Translations under genes and position numbers: made by a program
Notes under the pieces: model-generated
What the model was told of the DNA's origin: nothing
Database searches by the model: none
The model's input: the letters and a program-made list of their open reading frames with translations, nothing else
Shown here: piece by piece, positions 1 to 11,326 of the stretch
How positions within the stretch are numbered: the stretch's first letter is position 1
How the letters are laid out: each line of letters starts with the position of its first letter
NCBI GenBank assembly: GCA_003213955.1
Contig: QCMG01000007.1
Span: 1-64,000 of the forward strand
Reading direction: 5' to 3'
DNA: 64,000 nt
DNA from: Prochlorococcus sp. AG-418-M08
Lineage (GTDB): Bacteria > Cyanobacteriota > Cyanobacteriia > PCC-6307 > Cyanobiaceae

Positions 1-159
1 TCAAAAGAAGAAAAAATAACTAATGACACTGAAATCGTAAATAAAAATATTAATGAGTCTTATAAATATGACTATAAATACCTTGAGAAAGAACAATTGC
101 CATTGCCCAATATAAATAATTTAAGAAAATGGATTAAAAAAGATAAAAAAGCGAGTTAG
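1..159 (+). CDS. C-terminal fragment of a hypothetical protein cut by the window edge
   Basis: Frame 1 open from base 1 to TAG at 157-159: ...SYKYDYKYLEKEQLPLPNINNLRKWIKKDKKAS*; convergent with groEL. Confidence 0.55.
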   Translation, partial: SKEEKITNDTEIVNKNINESYKYDYKYLEKEQLPLPNINNLRKWIKKDKKAS

Positions 160-163
160 GTTT

Positions 164-1879
164 TTACATCATTCCTGGCATACCCATGCCACCCATTCCT
201 GGCATACCCATGCCACCCATTCCTGGCATACCCATGCCACCCATGCCACCCATGCCACCCATGCCACCCATTGGATCTGCGCCTGGCCCTCCTGGTGTAG
301 CTGTCTCAGGCTCTGGGATATCCGCTATTGCAACTTCTGTAGTGAGAAGCATTGCTGCTATTGAGACTGAATCTTGAAGAGCTAATCGAATTACTTTAGT
401 AGGATCTATTATCCCTGATGAGTTTAAATTCTGATATTCCCCAGTGTTAGCATTAAATCCCTTTTTAAGTCTTTTTATATCATTAACAACTACGTCTCCA
501 TTAAAACCAGCATTTTTTGCAATTTGCTTAGTAGGTTCTAAAAGTGCATTTGTAATAATATCTATACCTGTAGTCAAATCATCTGATGTCTCTTTACGAA
601 AATTAGACATTTCTTCTGAAATCTCAATTAATGTTTGTCCGCCCCCTGAAACGACTCCTTCTTCAATAGCCGCTTTTGTTGCGTTTAGTGAATCTTCTAT
701 TCTTAATTTTTTATACTTCATCTCTGTTTCAGTTGCAGCGCCAACTTTAATTAGAGCAACTCCTCCAGCTAGTTTTGCTATTCTTTCATTAATTTTATCC
801 TTATCGTATTCTGATTCAGTTATTTCTACTTCCCTTTTTAATTTCTCAACTCTTGCTTGGACTAAGTCTTTGGTATCTTCGAAAGCTACGATTGTTGTTT
901 TATCCTTTGAGATTGTTATTTTTTTTGCTTTACCAAGATCATTGATTGTTGCTTCTTCTAATTTCATTGATTTGTCTTCGCTAATTAAATTAGCTCCGGT
1001 AAGAATCGCAATATCCTCTAAAGCAGCCTTTCTCCTTTCCCCAAATGACGGAGCCCGGACAGCCGAAACATTTAGTACACCACTATTTTTATTTAATACA
1101 AGTGTTGTTAAGGCTTCGCCCTCAATATCCTCGGCAAGGACTAAAAACGGAGAAGAAGCTTTCTGAATTTCTTCTAAGATAGGTACTAGAGTTGTTAATG
1201 TAGAAATCTTTTGATCAGTAATCAATATCTTCGGGTTTTCAAGTTCGCAAATTTGCCTCTCTTGATCCGTTACAAAATATGGTGAGCTATATCCTCTATC
1301 AAAAGACATACCTTCGGTTATGTCTAAATCTGTTTCAAGTGATTGTGATTCTTCTACGGTGATTACCCCATCTGAAGTTACGATATCCATTGCCTTTGAA
1401 ATTATTGAACCTATTTCTTCATCTCCTCCAGCACTTACTGTCGCAACTTTTTGAATATCAGATCCATTAATTTTGATACTTTTTGACCTTAATTTCTCTA
1501 AAACAAAAGCTAATCCCTTTTCCATTCCTTTTTTTAGCTCAATAGGACTAGCACCAGCAGCTATATTTTTTAATCCTTCTTGAACCATTTTTTGAGTTAA
1601 AATTGTTGCTGTAGTTGTTCCATCTCCAGCACTTTCTTTAGTTTTAGATGCTACTTGTTCTATTAATTTAGCCCCTAAATTAGAGATAGGATTTTCGAGG
1701 TTAATTTCTTTTGCAACAGTAGATCCATCTCTAACTACATCTGGAGAACCGAATTTTCTTTCTATTACAACATTCTTTGCCTTGGGACCAATAGTTACCT
1801 TAACCGCATCAGCTACAGTATTAACTCCTTTTTCGATTGCTTCTCGTGATTCGTTCGAAAAGCTCAATTGTTTTGGCAT
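164..1879 (-). CDS. groL: 60 kDa chaperonin GroEL, Gly-Gly-Met-rich C-terminus
   Basis: 571 aa; [29 protein letters not shown] and [43 protein letters not shown] motifs. Confidence 0.98.
   Translation of the reverse strand: MPKQLSFSNESREAIEKGVNTVADAVKVTIGPKAKNVVIERKFGSPDVVRDGSTVAKEINLENPISNLGAKLIEQVASKTKESAGDGTTTATILTQKMVQEGLKNIAAGASPIELKKGMEKGLAFVLEKLRSKSIKINGSDIQKVATVSAGGDEEIGSIISKAMDIVTSDGVITVEESQSLETDLDITEGMSFDRGYSSPYFVTDQERQICELENPKILITDQKISTLTTLVPILEEIQKASSPFLVLAEDIEGEALTTLVLNKNSGVLNVSAVRAPSFGERRKAALEDIAILTGANLISEDKSMKLEEATINDLGKAKKITISKDKTTIVAFEDTKDLVQARVEKLKREVEITESEYDKDKINERIAKLAGGVALIKVGAATETEMKYKKLRIEDSLNATKAAIEEGVVSGGGQTLIEISEEMSNFRKETSDDLTTGIDIITNALLEPTKQIAKNAGFNGDVVVNDIKRLKKGFNANTGEYQNLNSSGIIDPTKVIRLALQDSVSIAAMLLTTEVAIADIPEPETATPGGPGADPMGGMGGMGGMGGMGMPGMGGMGMPGMGGMGMPGMM
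171..269. repeat. Coding tandem repeat: three 24-bp units (attcctggcatacccatgccaccc) then three 9-bp units (atgccaccc)
   Basis: Direct reading; encodes the [11 protein letters not shown] tail of GroEL. Confidence 0.95.
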
Positions 1880-1989
1880 GTTTATTAAATTCTTTATATT
1901 ATTATTCTAATCTCCCATGGAATTATATTTTAGGGATACTTAATTAAGTGGGGAAAGCCGAATTTCTCTTAAACAGCTATCCAAATTAA

Positions 1990-2193
1990 TTGAAAAATGA
2001 GTATCTTATGTTTATGGATAAAACTGGAAATCTTATTTTTACTTTAACTGCTACGCTTGCAGTGGCAATGACTCTTATATATTTCCCTCTAAGATTTTTC
2101 TTGACTTTAACTGCTAGAAGTCGAAGACTAAAACTTTTGCAAAAAATTAGAAAATTAAGGGATGAGTTAGGACAACCATACGAAAGTACTTAA
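1990..2193 (+). CDS. Small single-TM hypothetical protein (start may be ATG at 2008)
   Basis: 67 aa, hydrophobic segment then basic tail; TTG start in the ORF track. Confidence 0.6.
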   Translation: MKNEYLMFMDKTGNLIFTLTATLAVAMTLIYFPLRFFLTLTARSRRLKLLQKIRKLRDELGQPYEST

Positions 2194-2943
2194 TCAAATA
2201 CTCATTCCCCCATCAATACTAATTGTTTGTCCTGTAATGTAACTTCCTGCATCACTGGAAACTAGAAAAGATACTAATTGCGCTATTTGTGAGCAACTAC
2301 CAAGTTTAGCTAGTGGGACAGACTTTTTTATTTCTTCATTATTTAGGTTTGCAGTCATTTCTGTTTCTATAAAACCAGGGGCTATAGCATTTACATTTAT
2401 TCCTCTAGAAGCAAATTCTTTCGCACAAGTTTTTGTGAAACCTATAACACCTGCTTTTGCAGCAGAATAATTTGCTTGTCCAGGATTTCCAATTATTCCA
2501 ACAATAGATGAAATATTTATTATCTTTCCGCTTCTTTTTTTAAGCATAAATTTAGAAGCAAATTTAGTACAAAGAAAAACTCCTTTTAAATTGGTATTTA
2601 GAACGTCATCCCATTGCTCTGATTTCATTCGCATTAATAGACCATCTCTCGTTATCCCAGCATTATTCACAAGGATATCTACGGTACCATTGATTTTTAT
2701 AATTTCTTCAAATGCTGCACTCACAGATTCTTCTTTTGAGACGTCAAATTTTAATTTATGAGCTTTACCTCCAGATTTTTTGATTAAATTTAAAACTTCT
2801 TCTGCTTTTTCATCAGAAGATGAATAATTGATAATTACCTCTGCTCCTAGATTACTAAGTTCTAATGCTATTTCCTTTCCTATTCCTCTACTTGCTCCTG
2901 TAATTAAAGCAACTTTTCCTGTTAAAGTTTCTTTCTTTGACAT
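2194..2943 (-). CDS. fabG: 3-oxoacyl-[acyl-carrier-protein] reductase
   Basis: SDR: TGASRGIGKEIA, NNAGITRDGLLMRM, YSAAKAGVIGFTK. Confidence 0.96.
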   Translation of the reverse strand: MSKKETLTGKVALITGASRGIGKEIALELSNLGAEVIINYSSSDEKAEEVLNLIKKSGGKAHKLKFDVSKEESVSAAFEEIIKINGTVDILVNNAGITRDGLLMRMKSEQWDDVLNTNLKGVFLCTKFASKFMLKKRSGKIINISSIVGIIGNPGQANYSAAKAGVIGFTKTCAKEFASRGINVNAIAPGFIETEMTANLNNEEIKKSVPLAKLGSCSQIAQLVSFLVSSDAGSYITGQTISIDGGMSI

Positions 2944-3036
2944 TTTAATAAATTTTATAATTTAAAATCGTAGTACTATTTGTGCAAACATAATGCGTTT
3001 ATTTATAATTGTCTAGAAACATTAAGCCAAATTATT

Positions 3037-3711
3037 GTGCATGTATTAATACCTGCTGCAGGTAGCGGTAGTAGAATGAGAGCTGGAAAAAATAAGTTAC
3101 TTATTGAATTAGAAGGTGAATCTCTTATTTATTGGACTTTAAAATCTGTATTTTCTTCAAGTTTAGTTAGCTGGGTAGGAATAATTGGGCAACCGAATGA
3201 TAAATATGAATTATTGAATTCAGTTAAAGGTTTTTCTTCTAAAGTTCAATGGATCGTTGGTGGCGAAACCAGACAAGAGTCTGTCTTTAATGGTTTAAAT
3301 TCTCTCCCCTCTGATGCTGAAAAAGTTCTCATTCATGATGGCGCTAGATGCTTAATAGACCCAAGCTTAATAAATAAATGTGCTTTGGAATTAGAAGAAA
3401 ATGATGCAGTTATTTTAGCTACTAAAGTCACTGATACAATAAAGATTGTTGATGATAAAGGTTATATTAAAGAAACTCCCGATAGAAATAATTTGTGGGC
3501 AGCTCAAACTCCACAGGGTTTTTTAGTAGATAGCTTAAAAAAAGCACATATTATGGCAATTGAAAACAATTGGACAGTTACTGATGATGCCTCACTTTTT
3601 GAAATTTTAAATTGGGAAGTAAAAATTATTGAAGGAAATTTTTCAAATATAAAAATCACATCTCCACTAGATTTAAAAATAGCGAAACTATTTTTAAATA
3701 ATTTTCAGTAA
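3037..3711 (+). CDS. ispD: 2-C-methyl-D-erythritol 4-phosphate cytidylyltransferase (likely GTG start at 3037; ORF opens at 2980)
   Basis: VLIPAAGSGSRMRAGKNKLL, HDGARCLIDPSLI, TDDASLFE. Confidence 0.9.
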   Translation: MHVLIPAAGSGSRMRAGKNKLLIELEGESLIYWTLKSVFSSSLVSWVGIIGQPNDKYELLNSVKGFSSKVQWIVGGETRQESVFNGLNSLPSDAEKVLIHDGARCLIDPSLINKCALELEENDAVILATKVTDTIKIVDDKGYIKETPDRNNLWAAQTPQGFLVDSLKKAHIMAIENNWTVTDDASLFEILNWEVKIIEGNFSNIKITSPLDLKIAKLFLNNFQ

Positions 3712-4577
3712 CAAGTTATATTAATACTTAGGTTCCCATCGTTTCCATTTAAAATTGCTTCACAACCGAAAGGGATGCATGCATTACCAGACAAATGTCC
3801 AATTGGGAGGTTAAAAAGAATAGGTATATCAAACTCTCCAAGTCTGTCTAATATTAATTTTTTGAGTAAGCCTTTCCATTCAGGACTGTCTTGTCCATCT
3901 GAAAAACTTCCGAATCCAATACCTGCAACTTCATTCAATTTGTTTGTCATTCTCAAATAAGTCAACATTCGGTCAATTTTATAAATATCTTCATTTATAT
4001 CTTCAAATATTATTATTTTTCCTTTTAATTCTGGAAAATGATCTGTCCCAATTAGAAAAGATGCAATAGTTAGATTAGAAACAATTATCTCTCCTTTGGC
4101 AATGCCCTGTTTTAGGGGTAAACCCCTAATATCATCAACATATCCTTCAAAAAGTAAATTTTTTAGTCTCCTTAAACTCCACTCAGGCTCTTTAAAAAGA
4201 GTTGTAATCATAGGACCATGAATAGAGCCAAAAAATCCTTTTGAATATTTTGATAACAATAGTGAACATGTGTCGGAGAATCCAATCATCAAGCCATTTC
4301 CCCAATTTGGATTTTTTTCTAAAAGTCTTGCTGAACCCCATCCTCCTTTAGCAAAAATGATGAGCTTACTATTTTGTACTTTTTCGAGTTCTTTAAATCT
4401 AGTTTTATCATCCCCAGCAAAATAACCATATTTTTTCGAGAGGAGATCATTGTGAATAATTTTTAACCCCCAATTTTTTAATATGTCTATGCCTTTTACA
4501 AAATCCTCTTCTTTATCGATAAAAGAGCTTGGAGCTAAAATATGAATTTCATCTCCTTTTTTTAATTTATTTAGCAT
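3705..4577 (-). CDS. LD-carboxypeptidase / MccF-like, peptidase family S66
   Basis: FAKGGWGSARLLE and GFSDTCSLLL (nucleophile Ser) motifs. Confidence 0.88.
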   Translation of the reverse strand: MLNKLKKGDEIHILAPSSFIDKEEDFVKGIDILKNWGLKIIHNDLLSKKYGYFAGDDKTRFKELEKVQNSKLIIFAKGGWGSARLLEKNPNWGNGLMIGFSDTCSLLLSKYSKGFFGSIHGPMITTLFKEPEWSLRRLKNLLFEGYVDDIRGLPLKQGIAKGEIIVSNLTIASFLIGTDHFPELKGKIIIFEDINEDIYKIDRMLTYLRMTNKLNEVAGIGFGSFSDGQDSPEWKGLLKKLILDRLGEFDIPILFNLPIGHLSGNACIPFGCEAILNGNDGNLSINITCY

Positions 4578-4589
4578 TCTTTTAAAAAT

Positions 4590-5480
4590 TTATGAGGAAA
4601 TTACTAATCCCAATAAAATAAAAACTCCATAAATAGATTGTTTCTTAAAATGGTTACCAATTCTTTGAATGGATTGTTTACTTTCAGGAAATACTTTTAA
4701 AACATCTTTTTGCATTAAAAATGCTGTTGTTAACCAAATTGGCCAAAAAATAAAATTTAGTTGATTGATTAATGCACAAATCCCAAGAAAGACAGAAGTT
4801 AAAAAATAACAAATTTGTATAGTTATTTTTGTATTTGATGCAAGGTTAACTGCAGAACTATTTATCCCGATTTCAAAATCATATTTTTTATCAGCTAAAG
4901 CATATACAGTATCAAAACCAAAAGTCCAAAAAATTGTAGCAAGCCAGCAAAATAGTAAAACAATACTCTGTATATTGCCTTCACTAGCAGCCCAAGGTAT
5001 CAAAACTGCAAATCCCCAGCACAAAGATAAGATGAATTGTGGATATTTAAACCATCTTTTTGCTGAAGGATAAATCAAAATTAATGGTAAAGCACAGAAA
5101 GCTAGTGAAACAGTAAGAAGTCTCCCATTATCTGGTAGTGACAAAGTTAAGAAGAAACTACATACAATTAAAAAAATAAGAATTAAGAAAGCTGTTCGGG
5201 ACCCAATTTTATTTGCGGCGAGAGGCCTGTTCTTGGTTCTTAGGACTTTTTGATCTATTCTTTTATCCCAAATATCATTAGCCACACAGCCTAACCCACT
5301 AACTAATAACCCCCCTATCATAATTTTTAACAACATTTGGAAGCTTGGGTTAGATTCAGGAGTTAAATATAAACTCCATCCAGCAGGAATAAGTAAAATA
5401 ATTCTGCCAGTGGGTTTATTCCACCTTAAAAGTTCAAAAAGAATATTTACTTTAGTTTTGAGGTCTTCAGTTCTCACCAT
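4590..5480 (-). CDS. ubiA: 4-hydroxybenzoate polyprenyltransferase, UbiA family
   Basis: NDIWDKRIDQKVLRTKNRPLA and DTVYALADKKYDFEIG Asp-rich motifs, polytopic. Confidence 0.92.
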   Translation of the reverse strand: MVRTEDLKTKVNILFELLRWNKPTGRIILLIPAGWSLYLTPESNPSFQMLLKIMIGGLLVSGLGCVANDIWDKRIDQKVLRTKNRPLAANKIGSRTAFLILIFLIVCSFFLTLSLPDNGRLLTVSLAFCALPLILIYPSAKRWFKYPQFILSLCWGFAVLIPWAASEGNIQSIVLLFCWLATIFWTFGFDTVYALADKKYDFEIGINSSAVNLASNTKITIQICYFLTSVFLGICALINQLNFIFWPIWLTTAFLMQKDVLKVFPESKQSIQRIGNHFKKQSIYGVFILLGLVISS

Positions 5481-5597
5481 ATTTATATTTCATAACTTTA
5501 AATAATCTAACTAGAATTCTATCGATTTTATAATTTCATAATCAATCTTAAGTATATTAATTGATGTATTTAAAATCTCTATTTTTAGAGAAAAAAA

Positions 5598-7193
5598 ATG
5601 ATACAAAAAAAAGAATTAACTATTTTGCCAGAAAAAGATATTTTAGTAGCTTCAATTGATATTGGAACAAACTCCACTCACCTCTTAATTGCTGAGATTA
5701 ATTTAGATCTTAAAACCTTTTCAATAAAATTTACTGATAAATCTACAACCCGTCTAGGGGAGAGAGATGAAGAGGGAAATCTTACTGAAGAATCAATTCA
5801 AAGAGTTTTTAAAACCCTTAAGAGGTTTAAAGACTATTGTCAAAGTAATGGAGTAAATCAAATAATAACTGCAGCAACAAGTGCTGTGAGGGAGGCCCCT
5901 AATGGAAGAGACTTTATAGATAGAGTTAAGAGTGCTGTTGGAATTCAGATAGAACTTATAAGCGGCTTTGAAGAGGCTAGATTAATTTATCTCGGAGTAT
6001 TGTCTGGAACCGTTTTCGCAGATGAGTCTTATGTAATTATTGATATTGGAGGAGGTTCTACAGAATTAATACTTGCAGACAAGAAAGATGCGATAGCTCT
6101 TACAAGTTCTAGAATTGGAGCTGTTAGGCTCAAAAATGATTTTCTTAGTACTGAGTCTATTTCTAGAGAAAGGGCCAATTTTTTGAGAACTTTTATCAAA
6201 GGATCTTTAGAACCATCTGTTGCAAAAATTAAAGCGAGATTAAACAAAGGAAAAGCAGTCTCAATGATTGCTACAAGCGGTACTGCGATCTCAATAGGAA
6301 ATTTAATTTTGTCGCATCTTGAACAACCAAAACAAAAGATGCACGGCTATAAGTTTAGTAAAGAGAATTTACGAATTGTCTTGGATAAATTAATTAAAAT
6401 GCCAATTTCAGAAATAAAAAAAATTCCTTCATTAAGTGAAAGAAGGGCAGAAATCATAATACCAGGCGCATTAATTCTTGAAACCTCAATGAATATGTTG
6501 GATTTTAATCAGTTAACAATAAGTGAGAGAGCTCTTCGGGAAGGATTAGTAGTTGATTGGATGCTCCGCGAAGGAATAATAAAAAACGAATTTAATATTC
6601 AAAGTAATATTAGGAAAACGACCATAATTCATCAGGCTAGAAAGTTTAATGTTGATAAAGAAAGATCTAAGAAGGTTACTAATTTCGCATTTCAAATCTA
6701 TGATCAAACTAAAAATATCTTTCACAACGATAGTGGTTTAAAAGCTAAAGAGCTACTTTGGGCAGCCTGCCATCTCTATGACTGTGGGAAATATGTAAAT
6801 ATAAGTTCTTATCATAAACATTCTTGGTATTTAATTAAACATTGCGAATTATTGGGTTATTCGCAATCGGAAACAAATATTATTGCTTCGGTTGCTAGAT
6901 ATCATAGAAAGACTTTGCCTAAAAAAAGACATGATTCTTGGCAAAGTTTGATTTCAAAAGAAGAAAAATCATTAGTACTTGAAATGTCCTTGATTTTAAG
7001 ATTAGCTACCTCCCTTGATCAAAGACCAGATAATATAATATCTTCAATAAAAATTAAATTACAAAAGAATATTTTATTAATTAAATTATTACCTTTTAAT
7101 TCAAATCAAGAGCTTCTTCTGGAGAAATGGAACTTGGAGTTATGTAGTAATGTTATTAAAGAACTAAAAAACTTAGAGTTAAAAGTTGTTTAA
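5598..7193 (+). CDS. ppx: Exopolyphosphatase (Ppx/GppA family)
   Basis: SIDIGTNSTHLLIAE, ATSAVREAPNG, IDIGGGSTELIL. Confidence 0.95.
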   Translation: MIQKKELTILPEKDILVASIDIGTNSTHLLIAEINLDLKTFSIKFTDKSTTRLGERDEEGNLTEESIQRVFKTLKRFKDYCQSNGVNQIITAATSAVREAPNGRDFIDRVKSAVGIQIELISGFEEARLIYLGVLSGTVFADESYVIIDIGGGSTELILADKKDAIALTSSRIGAVRLKNDFLSTESISRERANFLRTFIKGSLEPSVAKIKARLNKGKAVSMIATSGTAISIGNLILSHLEQPKQKMHGYKFSKENLRIVLDKLIKMPISEIKKIPSLSERRAEIIIPGALILETSMNMLDFNQLTISERALREGLVVDWMLREGIIKNEFNIQSNIRKTTIIHQARKFNVDKERSKKVTNFAFQIYDQTKNIFHNDSGLKAKELLWAACHLYDCGKYVNISSYHKHSWYLIKHCELLGYSQSETNIIASVARYHRKTLPKKRHDSWQSLISKEEKSLVLEMSLILRLATSLDQRPDNIISSIKIKLQKNILLIKLLPFNSNQELLLEKWNLELCSNVIKELKNLELKVV

Positions 7194-7681
7194 TTTTTTT
7201 TTATAAATTCTTGTTTTGGCATTTGATTTTGGAAAGAATTGGAAAAAATATTAAAAATTAAAGATGAAGCTAAAAGGCCTAAAATTCCAGAAATCAAAAT
7301 AAAAACTATAAACCCCTTTGAATTTTGATTCCCAATGGAGCTGTTTTGTTTAGCTTTGATTGAGACTTCCTGAACAATTTCTTCAACTTTTACTTCTTTT
7401 CTTTCAGTTTTGAATTCGCTCATAATAAATTCTGTATCAACTTTAAGTTTTTCTGAAATTCGACGAACCATTGCTTTTATAAAAACTGTCTCTGGTAAAT
7501 TTTCTTTATTGCCTCCTTCTATTGCTTTAAGTTGGTGAGTTCCAATTTTTAAATTAGATGCTAATTCTTCAATTGATAGGTTTCTACTTATTCTTGCTTC
7601 TTTAATAAAATTTCCAATTCTTTTTAAAGAAGAATTGTTTTTAGAATTTTCGTCTAACTCATTAGAGTTTATTTCTTCCAA
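7190..7681 (-). CDS. Helix-turn-helix membrane protein, RodZ-like
   Basis: N-terminal HTH (IKEARISRNLSIEELASNLKIGTHQLKAIEGG) plus one C-terminal TM. Confidence 0.75.
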   Translation of the reverse strand: MEEINSNELDENSKNNSSLKRIGNFIKEARISRNLSIEELASNLKIGTHQLKAIEGGNKENLPETVFIKAMVRRISEKLKVDTEFIMSEFKTERKEVKVEEIVQEVSIKAKQNSSIGNQNSKGFIVFILISGILGLLASSLIFNIFSNSFQNQMPKQEFIKKN

Positions 7682-7738
7682 GGCAATTTAATTTTCCCTA
7701 ATTATAGTGATTTATCTTTATCTATCAACTTTATTAGA

Positions 7739-8494
7739 TTATTTATTTCTAAAAAGATGTTTGTAAGATGGATCATATAGCTTAGATCTATTTGTAATGT
7801 TATTAATAACAGGACTAATAATGTATATGGTTGTTCTAATAAGTCCTTTTTCTAGAGTAAATTTTTCCATATCTTTCAACTCAATTAAAGCTGTCCAACC
7901 ATCATCCCAAGATACTCTATAACCAACAATTACTTGTGTTTCTGGAGGATAAAATTCTAATAAAGTTTTTTGAGAACTTTTTATGTGCCTAGCACTTAAA
8001 TAAAGACATAATGAGGATTTGTGGCTCGCAAGATCCTTGAGAGATTCTTTTTCAGGCATGCCAGTTCTGCCTCCTGATCTTGTCAGAATTATAGTTTGTG
8101 TAATTTCTGGGATCGTAAGCTCGGCCTGATGATATGCTGCAGCGACTTGAAAAGCACTGACTCCTGGGATGACTTCAGTTTCAATATTGTTTTGATTTAA
8201 TATTTCTATTTGTTCTTTAACTGCACCATAAAGGCATGGATCACCATCATGCAATCTTATAACTGTTTTCCCTTCATTTATTCTCTCTATCATTATTGAA
8301 GTTATCCTTTCGAGGGTAAGCCCACTTGTTTTTATTTTTTCAGATCCTACATATGAAAAATTTACAATTTTTTCAGGAATTAAAGAATCTGCCCAAAATA
8401 TAACGTCTGCAGACTCTATTTTTTTTAATGCTTTAATTGTTAATAAATCAGGATCCCCAGGCCCAACTCCAATAAATGATATCTTTCTATCCAT
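7739..8494 (-). CDS. cobM: Precorrin-4 C11-methyltransferase
   Basis: [32 protein letters not shown]; tetrapyrrole methylase family. Confidence 0.93.
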   Translation of the reverse strand: MDRKISFIGVGPGDPDLLTIKALKKIESADVIFWADSLIPEKIVNFSYVGSEKIKTSGLTLERITSIMIERINEGKTVIRLHDGDPCLYGAVKEQIEILNQNNIETEVIPGVSAFQVAAAYHQAELTIPEITQTIILTRSGGRTGMPEKESLKDLASHKSSLCLYLSARHIKSSQKTLLEFYPPETQVIVGYRVSWDDGWTALIELKDMEKFTLEKGLIRTTIYIISPVINNITNRSKLYDPSYKHLFRNK

Positions 8495-9380
8495 TCGATG
8501 TTGTTTTCCCTTTATATGATCTTAATCTTAAAAAAAATACTCCAATTAATCCAGAGGAAAATAAAAAAATACTAATAAATTGAGCCATACGTAAGCCACC
8601 TTCACAGAATGGAGGGAGGCCACCAATACATAAAGGATCAATTCTTAAACCTTCAATCCAGAATCTTCCAAAACTATAGGCAACTAAATAAAGACAACTA
8701 ATAAAGCCTGGTCTTACAGAGTTATTTTTGTTTTGTTTATTAAAAATGGTAATTAATAATAGAAAAATCAAAAAATTCCATATCGATTCATAAATAAATG
8801 TTGGATGAAAAAACTGGAAATTTATAAATTCAAATGGTCTATTTTGTATAGGAATAAATAACTTCCAAGGTAAATCGGTAGGTATGCCAAAAGCCTCATT
8901 ATTAAAAAAATTTCCCCATCTACCAATTGATTGGCCAAGTATAATCGACGGAATTAATACATCTATAAAAGTCTTTAAATTTATGTTTTTATATTTACAA
9001 AAAAATAAAATAGATAAGAATCCTCCAATTAATCCTCCATGGATTGCAATGCCTCCTTCCCAAATCGCAAGAAAAGAAGGTATTTGAATTACATTATTAA
9101 AAAGTGCAAAAGAAGTAAAAAAGTTATCACCACTATATTGTCTCCATTCAAAAATTACATAGTAAGCTCTAGCTCCAATGACTGAAGATATTATTAAAGA
9201 AGGTAAAATATCACTTATATACTGTGGATTAATATTTCTAGATTTCGCAAGCTTCTTTGAAATAAAGAGTCCTACTAAAACAGATATGGAAATTAATAAA
9301 CCATACCATCTTATAGTTAGAAAACCTAAATTTAAAAATGTATCTCCAGGGGATTGGATAAAAGCTGGAAATGTACTCAT
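8487..9380 (-). CDS. lgt: Prolipoprotein diacylglyceryl transferase
   Basis: [43 protein letters not shown]. Confidence 0.96.
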   Translation of the reverse strand: MSTFPAFIQSPGDTFLNLGFLTIRWYGLLISISVLVGLFISKKLAKSRNINPQYISDILPSLIISSVIGARAYYVIFEWRQYSGDNFFTSFALFNNVIQIPSFLAIWEGGIAIHGGLIGGFLSILFFCKYKNINLKTFIDVLIPSIILGQSIGRWGNFFNNEAFGIPTDLPWKLFIPIQNRPFEFINFQFFHPTFIYESIWNFLIFLLLITIFNKQNKNNSVRPGFISCLYLVAYSFGRFWIEGLRIDPLCIGGLPPFCEGGLRMAQFISIFLFSSGLIGVFFLRLRSYKGKTTSNG

Positions 9381-9390
9381 TAAAGGTTAA

Positions 9391-10320
9391 TTAAATCCCC
9401 TCAGCAGCTTGTACTTTTTCAACCTGCTTCTTCTTAAGTACTAACAATATTTGAGTTAGTCCTACTCCAACAAAAAACGCAATTAAACCTATTATTCTAT
9501 AAGGGCTTTGTAGTACTACTTCTGCATCTAGTTGCCCAAAACCTCCCACATTAGGGTCATTGGTCAGAGGATCCCCAGCATTTATTTGGTCTTTTTCTTT
9601 CACAATTAGTTCAGGACCAACTGGGACAGCCTCAGTAATTATTTCTCCATTATCATTTTCAATATTAATTTGATAACTTCCATCTTCAATTTTTTCTATT
9701 GAATTAATAATGCCTGCAGAAGAAGAAGTGAATATTACATTGTTACTTTTATCACCAGTCGGGTAAACTTGACCTCTGCCTCTATTACCTCCTATGTGTA
9801 ATGAATATTTTCCGTAATGATATTCTTTATTTGTTGCTGGATTAGGTGAAAGAACTGGAAAAACAATTTCTTTATTGGTGTCGCCTGGTAATGGTCCAAC
9901 AATAATTATGTTATCTTTTTCTTCGCTGTAGTTAGAAAAATAGACACCTTCAGTTTCTTCTTTTATTTCATCAGTCCATCTTTCCTGAGGAGCTAATTTA
10001 AAGCCATCAGGAAGCATGACAACTGCCCCTACTTGTAAAGGAACTTCTGAACCGTCAGCAGCTATTTCCTTTAAATCATTTTTATAAGGTATCTTAACTA
10101 CAGCCTTGAAAACACTATCAGCTCCAACGGCTTGAGGTACCTCTGCAATAGTTGGCATTTGTGCTAGATGGCAATTTGCGCAGACTATTTTTCCTGTGGC
10201 TTCTCTGGGAGATTCATAATTTTGCTGAGCCCAAAAAGGATAAGCAAAAGAGGCTTTTGGAAAAATTATAATGCTTGAAATTAAAAGCAGATTGCAGAAA
10301 AGGAAAGTTATTTTTTTCAT
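9391..10320 (-). CDS. petA: Cytochrome f (apocytochrome); start trimmed to MKKITFLF
   Basis: ANCHLAQMP haem site, [26 protein letters not shown]-terminal TM; the ORF extends upstream into petC. Confidence 0.97.
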   Translation of the reverse strand: MKKITFLFCNLLLISSIIIFPKASFAYPFWAQQNYESPREATGKIVCANCHLAQMPTIAEVPQAVGADSVFKAVVKIPYKNDLKEIAADGSEVPLQVGAVVMLPDGFKLAPQERWTDEIKEETEGVYFSNYSEEKDNIIIVGPLPGDTNKEIVFPVLSPNPATNKEYHYGKYSLHIGGNRGRGQVYPTGDKSNNVIFTSSSAGIINSIEKIEDGSYQINIENDNGEIITEAVPVGPELIVKEKDQINAGDPLTNDPNVGGFGQLDAEVVLQSPYRIIGLIAFFVGVGLTQILLVLKKKQVEKVQAAEGI

Positions 10321-10348
10321 TATTTGGTTTTTAATATTTATCATTTTC

Positions 10349-10885
10349 TTATGCCCACCATGGATTCTCATTAGTTCTAAAATCCGTTTCTGACCACTGT
10401 TTAACAAGTACTGCATCTTCATCTACATCAACATGCGCAAGGGCTAAAGATAAAGGGGCAGGACCTCTCACTACTTTCCCATTTGCATCATATTGACTTC
10501 CGTGACAGGGACATATGAATTTATTAGCTCCGCTATCCCAGGGAACAACACATCCTAAATGGGTACAAATAGCATTTAGTCCAAATTCTCCTATCTCACC
10601 TTCACTATTAACTATTAAGTAAGTTGGATCTCCCTTAAGACCCTGCACTAAACTTCTATCTCCAGCTTGATGACTTGCTAGCCAACCAGTTTTTGTTACA
10701 GGATTACCTAATTCATCTTTAGCGGAGGTCCCACCACCACCACCAGCAGCCCTTAGTGGCATGAAATAATTAGCTACGGGATATAAAGCTCCTAATGCGA
10801 CACCAGTTGCTGTTCCAAATGTAAGAAGATTCATAAATTGCCTTCGACCCATGGAGGGGACGTCATTGGAACTTAATTGAGTCAT
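10349..10885 (-). CDS. petC: Cytochrome b6f Rieske iron-sulfur protein
   Basis: CTHLGC and CPCHGSQYD 2Fe-2S motifs. Confidence 0.98.
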   Translation of the reverse strand: MTQLSSNDVPSMGRRQFMNLLTFGTATGVALGALYPVANYFMPLRAAGGGGGTSAKDELGNPVTKTGWLASHQAGDRSLVQGLKGDPTYLIVNSEGEIGEFGLNAICTHLGCVVPWDSGANKFICPCHGSQYDANGKVVRGPAPLSLALAHVDVDEDAVLVKQWSETDFRTNENPWWA

Positions 10886-11008
10886 TCGATACTTGAGACT
10901 GTTATTTATTAGTTATTATGAAACAGATTACACGGTTTCTGTTGCAAATAGATAGGACTTTTAATAATTTAAAGTATTGGATTTGTTGAGATTTTTTTTT
11001 ATTAAATT

Positions 11009-11326
11009 ATGAAACCTTTGGTTGTAGATGAAATTATCCATTATTTGATTCATAGATGGGGAAAAAAATATGACTTTAGGCTTTTCAAGAGAGGTAAATA
11101 TTTATATTTTCAAATGATGTGGGGCTTTTTAGGACAAGAATCTTTCCCATTAAATGAAATAGAATATAAAAAGTCAATTGCAGATAAAATTGAAATTTTA
11201 AATAGATGTGGCTATTCAGATGAAGTAAGGGAATGGCTGAAAAAAGTAAATTCAAGGCCAAGATTAGGTAAAGCTGTAAGCCTTCAACTTAATATTAATG
11301 AGAGGATGAAAGAGTTTTTGATTTAA
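11009..11326 (+). CDS. Conserved cyanobacterial protein, DUF3067-like
   Basis: Complete 105-aa ORF; family assignment from recall only. Confidence 0.7.
   Translation: MKPLVVDEIIHYLIHRWGKKYDFRLFKRGKYLYFQMMWGFLGQESFPLNEIEYKKSIADKIEILNRCGYSDEVREWLKKVNSRPRLGKAVSLQLNINERMKEFLI

Noticed and set aside
171-269. Short regular repeats as a CRISPR array
   Set aside because: Contiguous coding repeats in frame with GroEL; no unique spacers.
186-1166. Plus-strand ORFs 186-377 and 444-1166 opposite groEL
   Set aside because: Shadow ORFs antisense to the clear GroEL CDS; low-complexity Pro/Met/Ile or Ser/Leu-rich translations.
10321-10422. petA ORF extension overlapping petC
   Set aside because: The signal peptide begins at MKKITFLF (10320); the upstream sequence is antisense-like read-through of the petC 3' end in another frame.
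10925-10960. GAAAC...GTTTC inverted repeat upstream of petC
   Set aside because: Only 5 bp; within chance expectation.
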